Positions 11,317-22,500 of a DNA stretch of 64,000 nucleotides are shown here, piece after piece. The notes under the pieces were generated by a model, which had not been told where the DNA came from, ran no database searches, and saw only the letters and a list, made by a program, of their open reading frames with translations. Every line of letters begins with the position of its first letter. The first letter of the stretch is position 1. The DNA lies in assembly GCA_943737045.1 (NCBI GenBank), contig CALSFV010000009.1, positions 558,001 through 622,000 of the forward strand. Direction: 5' to 3'. Position numbers and translations under genes: made by a program. This stretch comes from Parapristionchus giblindavisi. Taxonomy: Eukaryota; Nematoda; Chromadorea; Rhabditida; Diplogasteridae.

Positions 11317-13467
11317 ATGATTCTCAAACTCGTTCTACTTTTGTGCGTATTTCACTCGATTCACGGCCAAACTTCGATATATGTAAGTAACTTTTAAATC
11401 AAAATTAGTGAAATTTAAATTATCTTAATTTTTCTCTGTTTATTCGTATCTAAACACAACAAAAAAACTGCATTAGCTAGTTGTCTAGTTGTTACTAATG
11501 TTGTTAATTCTTACAATGGCGGTATATTTCCATTCGTTTTGAACTTTTTTCTAAATCGTTTTCTAGGTCGGATTGGTAACCGACAGGGATGCGTATCCTC
11601 AGGCTAGCAATGTGCTGGCTCGAGCCATCGAAGATGCACGATCCACTGACGACGTATTCACTTTAAGGTCAGGACCTAAGCAAGAGGGACCAGAGTGGAG
11701 AGACAAATGAAAATGGGCCTTTGCACAATGTTTTCAATAGATTTTCATATTTCATCAAAACACAAAATCAACAAAAGTATTGCATCCATAGAGCATATGA
11801 TAAATGGGAAACATAAAATCAACAGCGTCAAGTAAGGTGGTCAGAATTCGCGAAACGAGAAGGAAAGAAAGCAAAAAGGGTGTGGGAATATCACGCCTGT
11901 TACGAGAGAATCGACCTAAAATGGCTATTTTTCGGAATGGGGCGAAAAATATAAAATGAGTTAGCATCGGTTTTCGGTACCTCTAGGCATGTCCTACTAT
12001 CCCCCAAAGTGCCATTGTGTAAATATCATTCTGGGGCTCCCTACACCGGGTCGGTCATCCGGGAACCCAACTTTGAACTCAAATATCTCGGTTCAGGTGC
12101 ATTTCTGTGAAAAAATACGCAAGGGAGACCCCCGCTATTTTCCGTGCTCTATCGATCTAAACAAATCAGAGGTCACGAAAGTGCTTCCGAACAGCGCTAC
12201 ACTCTAGGCCGAATTACTCAAAACCTGTCGATTTGGCGCGGACAAGCCTGAAATATGTTATGTAATTTTTCGAGGGCTACAAAATGAGTGGTTTACGAAA
12301 AAAATACGTTAATGCGTTCGTATGGTTCATCTCCTCGGAAAATTCCTGATGATTTGAATTCATCTTCGCCCAACCACAATCTCTCGTTTCGCACACTCTC
12401 TCGCCCATTCCTTAACCGAGATATTTGAGTTAAATTTGGGTTCCCGGATGACCGACCCGGTGTAGGGAGCCCCAGAATGATATTTACACAATGGCACTTT
12501 GGGGGATGGTAGGACATGTCTAAACAAGAATAAAACTGGAGAGAACTTGTTTTGTAATTTTTCTCAATTCCGATTGTTAGGTCAATTCTCTCGTGACAGG
12601 CGTGATATTATTATTTATAAAACTAGAACAACGTTTCTGAAAAAAAGGTAAATTTTCCAAAACATGAACCTCTGCGAACCTCTTCTTTGCTGAAAGATCA
12701 AATATTTTTGGCGTTAGTGTAGCAAATAAGATGTCATCAGTTGGTACTTCACTTCTGATTTGACCCCCAACCGAGCAAAGGACTCGCTTATCCCCTGTTT
12801 CTGGAAATTGAATTATCGATTTTTTCAGATCAGAGTCCTCTTCACTGAATGGTTGTGGCACCGGCATGATGGAGGGAGCTGGCACATATCAACTGTGCGA
12901 CTTCTACAGCGTCAAGAACATCTCCGCAGTGTTCGGGCCGACCTGTTTCAAGGGTTTGTGATCATCGACTAGATTAATTGTTATAATATAACTTGAAAAG
13001 AATTGAAGTTAAAATATTATTTAGTTCATCATGGTGCTTCTAATGTATAAAAGCAAACGAGCAATGTCTGTTTGATCTCTATCATACATGGGCGGGGTAC
13101 CTGGAGCTCCATTCGACAGGGGGCATCCGAACGAAAAATGGTTAATTTTACAGGGAGCATTCACTTTTTTCCAAAAATTTCTCCTAAACTTCCTTTTTTA
13201 CAGGGGCATTCAACAAATTTTCGAAAAGCCCTAATTTTACAGGGGGTACCCCATGTTGGCGCCCATCTATGATCTCTATCTATAGCACATGCAAATTTAT
13301 GACGTCATGGTCCTGTGATGTCGAAATATCACATGCCTTATAATAAGCATAATCGAATTAGTTTAAACAAATCAATGAACTCATTATATAAGATAAAATA
13401 TTATTATAAACATATTATGATCTGGAGGTTCATTAGTGGTGTAGCGCTTTGTAGTGCACTACTACTA

Positions 13468-13537
<70 letters not shown>

Positions 13538-16500
13538 TTTATCTACATGCACACGCATGCAACGACACATGAAAATGAATATGATCAAAAATAAATAGGT
13601 GATGATAATGACTTCACTGTCTAGAAGAAGAAATAAGTGAAAGGTGACTCGGGGCGGGGGGGGGGGGGGGAAGGATCTCCATACTTGATCAGTGATCAGA
13701 CCACTCGTAGATTATCTTGGTTGCACATGGAGCGTGAGCAATAAGCAATGGATGAGGCTGCATTACACCGTGAGGATTCGGTAATTGCAGATAGTTGAGA
13801 TGACCAAGACATGTATTGTCTACTATATTGCACCTGTCCTTTTCAGACCTCCAAATGTCCGCTAGACTGACTGAAGCCTGGAATATTCTCCAGTTCAACT
13901 TCTGGGCTGATCATCCGAGTGACCTACTGCGCAATACCGTAATACAGGTAGCGGCTTTATTACTTCATTGCGTAGAAAAGTCGAAGGAATCTTTTTTTCG
14001 TTTTTCTTAAAGTTGGAGACCCACGAATATTTTCATTGACAGCCACTACGCTTAAAAAATTCTCACTTCTCTCACGTCATGAGCACAAGCGAGATGTGAG
14101 GGATCTACGTAAAACCAAAATAGCCAAAATGGGAAAATATAACGAGGTCATTTCAGATGACCACACGATCAGCCGTGAACATCCTCGCCAATTTGATCGC
14201 AGCATTCACGACTTTTGGATGGGATAAGGTCAGAAGATTAACGATCAATTATCGCAATTCAATTTCCAGATCGTACTTTTCCGATGTCCACTGTGCTTCT
14301 CGGATACTGCCCAAGGGCTGGCAGCGTAAGTTTAGCATAGTTCAAAGATCAAAGATCAAAGATCAAAGATTGATTCAGGACCAATTACGTCATCAAACAT
14401 CTCCCGGATGGTGGGATTACGGTATTAGACGATCGGACCTTTCTACCCACGGATACAGCGGCTAACATATCGTCGCAGTTGAACGAGACCAAAGCAAGGG
14501 GAAGAAGTGAGAATAGCTTTTTGGAATTCAACTTAAATTTTGTGTATGTTATGCTCTCTTCAATGCTCACGAAAAAGAAAAAAAACTGGGCGAGAGAGTG
14601 CGCAAACGAAGTTCAGTTTTCTTTGATGTTAATTCCTTCAAGAAAAATCTACTTCAATTGGTTTCTCATGTGCCCTGATTTCAGTTTTCCTGGCTCTTGC
14701 CGGGAGTAATCTGACCAACTACGTTGCTTTCTTGCAAGCCGTTGCAGAATCTGGGATGCCACCGAGTGATTACGCCGTCGTCGTTGTAGTTCCACTGTGA
14801 GTATTCGTCTGTTCAAAAGATTCAATATGAATTTTTAAAAGTTGCTAGAGTGACGATAGTTCATTCAGAGTTTTCTTATAATTTCTTTTGAAGTTTGAGA
14901 ACGGGATTTGGCATAAAAATGCGTTCACTGGGCCTCCACATCTTTATCGTTAATATCATGAGTCGCGAAAGTGCAGTGCACTATACTCAAAAATAAAAAA
15001 AAATACCCTAAATAAAAATTAATGAAAAATGTACCATTCCAAAGATATGACTTCAACGGACTGATGCAACCATGGAGGACAACTCCCTCCCTCGCGCCAT
15101 ACTATCAAAATCTCATTATTGTAAGTATTTTGCGTTTTCCTTAAAGGCACACCCGAGCTATTTTTACTCTCCGCTCTGGCAACACTTTCTCGTAGACGAG
15201 AAAGCGAGAGAGCATTGCTAGATTAAAGTGTGAGGGGGGGGGGGGGGCTCGGGTGTGCCTCTCATGGCATCAAATTATTGGTTTATCGATTGTTTGAAGA
15301 TCTACAACGACTGTTATGACAGCTCGACTGCTCGGGCGTTCGCCGCCAGAATGGGAATCTCAAAATACACTACGGTATGTGTATTTGCTACTACTATGAA
15401 CTAGGCGAGAAAGAGTGTAAAACAAAAAATAATACAGTTTGTCTCACCGTAGTTTGTCAAACTAAGGAAATTGAGTGGGGAGACAATATTGCCCTTTCAT
15501 TTTTGTAGGAAGAACTTCTTCTTTACATGCAACTCTACGAATCTGTCTACTTCTACTCCGACCTGATTGAATATCAGCGCAGCTCATCCAACGCGTCGGT
15601 TGGTTTACTGATTATTATTTATTTTGATGAACCATTATGTATCTCGTTTTGAATAAACCACTTATGCATCGTTACATTTGCCTGCGCTGTAACCTCCGCT
15701 GTAACGACGGAGACGCGGCGGAGGAGGTTACGGCGTAGGCACGTAAGGCAAATGTAAAGATGCATTAAGGACCTGCTGCACTTTGCCCGAAATCAGCTAT
15801 TCGCCGGGCCATTCGGCAACTACACGCTCAACGAGGTCACTAATCGGATTACACCGTTTCGAGTGGTAGCTATTTTGATCTTTGATCTTTGATCTTTGAT
15901 CTTTGATCTTTGTTCACTCTAAACTTACTTAGCGATGAACATTGTATATTGTTTTTATCGTATTCGACCCTGCTCCTCGTCGCATCACTTTTTCACTGAT
16001 ACCCATCGTGATATGAATGCGTTGAAACATATTCATAAAGTCGAGCTGATTTGCCTCTCCGCTATAATCACACTATCTTGCAGACAAAGGAAGCGAGAGA
16101 GTGTAGTCAAAGCGCAGAGTTTCAAAAATGCTACTGGCATCACGACTCTTCCGATATGATAAATGAATTGATACTAATTTCTGCATTTATTGTTTTCAAT
16201 TATAAGGTGTACCTCAACTCGACGTCCGCCACGCCCGTGGACATCGCCACGATATCTCTGAAGATGAGCAAATGCAGTACCGGCGACGATAATACGTGCT
16301 CGCAATTGGTATTTTTATATGTCCTAAACATTATTTTTAATGTTTTAAAAAAAAAAAACATTATGATCGCTTAGTGTCTCATAGAAGCGATAAAGCAATA
16401 CCTCATTAGACTATAATACAAAAAACTGTCAATTATTGATTTTTACCAATCAATAAATCAAATAAATTTATGAACAGATTGCATCAATGATCGATTATGG

Positions 16501-19500
16501 CATGGACACCATCGATCTACCGCTGGACATGCCCGTGTGTGGCTTCGACGGGGAATTATGCGAGCAGACCAGGTACTTTAAGGTTACTGTAGTTAGGGTA
16601 CTGTAGTTACTCAAGTTCTCGAACTGTATGATAACCTAAGCCAATCAATCGATAAACTCATCCGCGTTACAGTACCATCCTGGTGATCATAGGAATCGTG
16701 ATTGGACTTGCGATCATCGGAGTGCTGGTCTTCGTCTACCGTAGGATGTAAGCTATCGATTTTTCTTATTATTTTCGATTTTTCGTCAATACAATACAGT
16801 GACAATACAGTGATACAGTTGTTCAAGCGACTGATGTTTCTTTAGAAAGGGCAGATAAGAAATCACGTTAATTAAGCCCCCCCCCCCCCTGTAATAGCGG
16901 GGCAACGCCGCGCTACCAAACCTGTCTGAGGTGCGCCGCTCTGACTAATGAACTATCGTCTCATTATTATGAGATTGTTAAAATATACCAAATCGCACAC
17001 CACAGTTTTGGAAAAGTTGCCTCACATCTCTGTTGCCCCGCTATCCCCATCTCTCTCTCATTTTGAACTAACGTGAAATAGAGAACAGTACTGTTGTATC
17101 TGAATCACAGTGAGTGTGGAAATATAAGAGCCAAAGTCAATCGGTATTTGTAAATAAAGAATTTTCGACATTTTGCCAAGTTTTCAATGATTTTCGATGG
17201 ATCTTAAGTGACATTTTAATTTCCAAAATTAATGTGACATCCCGAGCTATTTCATGCTCTTCTCTGGCAACGCTCTCTCGCAAACAAAGAAAGCGAGATA
17301 GCATTACCAGAGCCGACAGTTTCAAATTAGACCTTTCTCCCAGAACAAAAAAATGTGCTTGGCCAAAATGATCATCTTTGTCAGGAGAGGCAACGAGATT
17401 CGTGAGATGCCGTGGTCACTGCCCAGACAGTCCTTCGCCTTCATCGATGTCAACAAAACCTTAAACGACAATTCGAACAAAGGTGGAGAAAATGGTAACT
17501 GGGATTCGGCATCTAAAGAAGAGTCCCGTATTAGTTTATCTTATAAATAAATCTTTTTGGCATGTTGCCAAGTTTTCAATGACTGCTCTCCATGTATTGT
17601 TATTTTTGTTCTCTTTTTGCTTGCCGACAAAAGGGTCTTCAAAAATGGAGAGTTCGAAGTTGACATGGACGACGTCTTTATTGCTAGCGCTATTATCGGT
17701 TATTTCCGTTTAGGTTTTGGCGATAGTTGAGGTGATATTTATACGTATTCATGAAAAAAAACAAAAAAAAGTGATAAAAGGCAAGCAGGTATGAATAAAT
17801 TTTTATTTTTCAGCTGGCGACTCCTCATTCCATTCACTCCAGCTCCTACAAGAACTAGGCCCACAACCGGCAACGCCCGATGGAGGAAGGCAATCAACTG
17901 CTAATGTACGTTAAGTTATAAAGGCTCACAACAGCCTATAAGAAACTCTCCGCTCCGTCCATGATCTCACGCTTTCTTTCTTTACTAGAGAGAGTTGCCA
18001 GAGCGGTGGAATTAGCTCGGGGTGTGCCTATAAACTTAATAGGAAAAGCTTATTTGACTAAACAAGTCACAGTTTGCCTTATGATTACCATTTATCGCAG
18101 TTTATTCATAAATTTTGGATTCTTGTGCAGAAAAACACTGTGAAAACTATGTTTACTGTATTTATGCACTTGGGGCAAGTGGGATCCTCAGCGCTCATAA
18201 TACCTAATATTACCTAAGCCAATATTTTTCTACAGAGTGAACACAAACGAGATCGCGGTCGACGAGTGCCAATGCCTCCAAAGACCCACCTGGCCACGCT
18301 TAATAATGTACGATTATTGTTATTGTTTTTTTATGGATTATTATTGATTTACTACTCTAATTCCCGAACCAGGAACATAGACATCGATATTTTGTTAGAA
18401 TTAAAAATTAAAAATTAAATTATTAAATTCAGAACTTCGCCTTGGTCTACTCGTATCCATTCATAGATAAGCGTTCCACTTTCAACCGAGAAGAAATCCA
18501 AGTTTTTTACTCGGTCAGTTTCTATTTTTTGACTAGTAATTGATTTTTTGGAAAAAAAATTATTTATTAAATATTTAAGTAATTATTAAATTATTAATTT
18601 AATTATTAATTTTCAGATGAAACAGTCAGTTCACGATAACCTGAACGCCTTTCTTGGTTGCTCGTTTGACTCGGATATATTCCTTGTAGCATGGACGATG
18701 TGTTTCAAAGGAACGCTGACGGAGGTGCTGAATGCGCAGGTAATGTGAAACAATATTCATAGAATATATCATGAAACGCTAGATGGCAAAAAATGATCTT
18801 TGATTTTGAATATTTCATTCCTTTATTTCATCAAAGTTGTTAATAAACAGCAACCATGAGAGGACAACGATAATTTGACAAATGAATGTTCGCATGGCGA
18901 GTTAACAATTCATAAATTGTGCGATTACTCATTTGCATTCTGTAAATTTAGTTGGAACGGGCGCAAATGACCGGCGAGACTGGGCTCACGAACAACTTTC
19001 GTGGAGCATTCGTTCGTGACATGCTCAAGGTTGGTCTGAGATCAAAGATCAATGATCGAATTTCAAGGCGTTTTAAGGGCCTCGAGTTCTTGCACGCATC
19101 GTCGATACAGTATCATGGCGCGCTGATACCAAATAATTGTTTGGTCGACTCCCACTGGATACTGAAACTGAGCGGATTCGGCATAAATAAGATTCTGAAC
19201 AGGTGTGATATGAAAACTGAAGATAAGGTCGGCAAAAGACACATTACCATTGAGTTACATGCGCATAGCGATAATATTTATCTATGGTGGTGGTTTTCTT
19301 TAAAAAAGGGGAAGAGTTTTTTGACGAAATTGCACACACCGACGAAATTGTATAGGTTCTGTGTGCTTCATTCCCAACTGACACATCATCAGCCATGATA
19401 GCTCAGTTGGGAGAGCGTATGACTGAAGATCATAAGGTCGCCGGTTCGATCCCGGCTCGTGGCATTTTTGGGCTAATTTTTTTTGCTTATTTTTTTCCTG

Positions 19501-22500
19501 TGAACTTGTCAACCCGCCAAACACATTAAATAAATTAAACGAGGCTGACATTTAATTTAAAGATGGCAACACAAGCGAACTATCATGAACAGTGATCGAT
19601 CGATGTTTATTCCGAATTCTGGTCAGTATTCACTTATTTTTCAAATTTAAATGTTTTCCAACTGCTTGATAGACAAAATGTCAACATTTCATGGACAATT
19701 TAATTGTATGATAGCGCATGATACCAAACCAATACACATTTTTCAGAACTGCACTACTACGCGCCGGAGATTCGCGCCTGGTGGAAGGATGTCCACGAGA
19801 GTGGCAAGAATGATTTGGGCTATATTCCTGGAGAGATGGGCAAACTGGTAAGAGAGCTCAGCACTTGCTCTGGTATTTCCAAACTAGTAGTTTACTTACG
19901 TTACGTCATAGTAGTTTACTGTTAGTTTACTACAAGTAAAAGAATATTTGACGAAATGCATTACCGTTTTATACACCACTTTTAGTAAACTTACGTTTAA
20001 CTAGCCGTAGACTTGCAAGTCTACGGCTATATAGATAAGTAAACTATTAGTTTGAAAATACCCGCTTTGAAGTTATTGTTGAGGTACTATTAGTGTTTTT
20101 CTCAACAGATAAAAATGAATCTTTTAATGCTTGATTTTACAATTCAGGGCGACATTTATTCGTTCGGCATGATTCTCTATGAAATACTGTATGCGAAGAA
20201 ATATGTCGATATCGAAGATGCGCCACCTGGTGAGAAACGACTTTCAAATTATTAAAAATATAAGTTTTAAAAAAATAAAATAATTAAATTATCAATTCAG
20301 TTGTTCACGATGAAGATTCTGCCGTGTCCGAAGTGCCGAACTTCATGTTCGATTATACCGTAGAGGCAAAGGTTTTCATTTATATACCTTCCATAAAAAT
20401 GAGGAACCATCAGCCATGATAGCTCAGTTGGGAGCGCGTATGACTGAAGATCATAAGGTCGCCGGTTAATCCCGGCTCGTGGCATTCTTTTTTGCTCATT
20501 TTACAAATTTCTCTCATTTCTTTTCCTTTTTCTGGGACACTCCGAGCTAATTTTAATCTCTCCCCTCTCTCACTTTCTTTGTGTACAAGTGAGTGCCCAG
20601 AAGGAAGAGTGGGACTAGCGTGGGCTAGCTAGCTTGTTATCAAACTAATTTGTTATCTTTTTTTTTTAAACTGAACACTGAAGTGAGATACAGTGTGGCC
20701 AGAACGGATAATCATGAAATTCAATTTCAGCCTATTTTCTTGAATTTAGTAAATTAACTCTCAGAGACGAGTACGAAATTGCCCGCGAGATGCTACATCA
20801 TTGGCTTAATCATCTGCACAAAGTGCGGATAAAATAAATATTGTATTGTTTAGATTCCGAGATCTATTGACGTTCCTGAGAACGACGAGATCCACTCTGA
20901 TCTACGGAAGAACATGATCAATATGTGGGATCATACTCCGGCGAAGAGAACGCCGTTACTGCTGATGAGAAGAATCACGGATAGTACGTTGAAGATGTGA
21001 GTGATGTTTTGAAGTCGGATGGAAATATACATCATGGAGATCTGTTAAAATTTATCAACAAATTTTTAAAAAAAACGTTGTAACAGCAGTGAAATATTTA
21101 TAGATTTTACCACTACGTACGTTTTCTTGTGCGAGAAGCGATTCTTGGAATTTGATATTATATTTATGTTTTAAGCAAGAAACGAGACACATACCGAGGA
21201 GTGAAAAAGATTTTGAAATATAAACATGACTTATGTAATTAGATTTTGATACTGATATTTGTTGATTGAAAATAATTTATTTGCGAGTGTGGCATGGATC
21301 GGATGCCTTTTTAGGACAGGCAGTCTAGTCGATCAGATGATGCGAAATTTGGAACAGTACACGAACAACCTCGAGAACATTGTCAAAGTTCGCTTTTTCC
21401 TATATTTAACTCTCCGCTCTGACCGCACTCTCTCGTAGACAAAGAAAGCAAGAGAGTGTGGAAGTGTGCCTTTACCTTATAGGTACATCAAAAACGTTCT
21501 TTGTTGGAATATACAACACAGTCATTAGATATTTCTTTTATATTTCTTTAATTAAAATGATTTTAGGAGCGAACAGCTCAGCTCGAAATTGAACAACGCA
21601 CTGCTGATGATCTTCTCCATGAACTCCTACCCCAGTTGGTGTTTGATCTTTGATCTTTGATCTTTACTGTTTCCGATGATCTTTGATCTTTAAGGAGTGT
21701 AGCGAACGAGTTGAAGATGGGACGGAGGGTGGAGCCGAAGACGTTCAATCACGCCACCATACTATATTCGGATATCGTCGGGTTCACGGCATTGTGCTCG
21801 GAGAGTTCGCCGATAGAGGTATCATAGCCACATTGTTTTAGACAAACACCGACTTTTTTGCTTATTTTTCATTAGAACGGAGAGTTATTTCTTGGATAAA
21901 GGTGGATAATATAGTGCATTAATTTTAGACGGAGACTCTCCGCTCGTTCAATACTATCTCTGAAACTGCGTTTACGAAAGAGCGGAGCGTGCCAGAGCGT
22001 TTACAAAAGAGCAGAAAGTGCCAGAGCGGAGAGAGAAATTGTGCGTTTGATATCCAATCTCACAGGTGGTCGCACTACTCTCTGGAATCTTTCAAGCCTT
22101 CGACAACATCATCAGCCATCACAATACCTACAAGGTATTTATTTTTAAATTTTAAATTTTAAAATTCAAAAAAATCAATAATTGCCATTTTCAGGTTGAA
22201 ACGATCGGAGATGCGTACATGATCGCCTCGGGCGTGCCTGAACATAACAAGAATCACGTGAAGAATGTGGCTGCAGTGGCGCTTATGAATAGAGAGGTTC
22301 GAAGTTTTAATATTTAAAACTTCGCTCGTTTTCGTTTCTCGTTTAAAAAATAAATAGGAAAGTATTTGTGATATTTTCACTTCATTTTATTCCCAATTTT
22401 CAATGGCTGGTTAAGATCCCGCTGTTTTTGTTTGAATGCTCACAGTTATTATCTTGAAATATCAAGCTATCGTAAACGTGAAAATAATTGGATCATGAAC

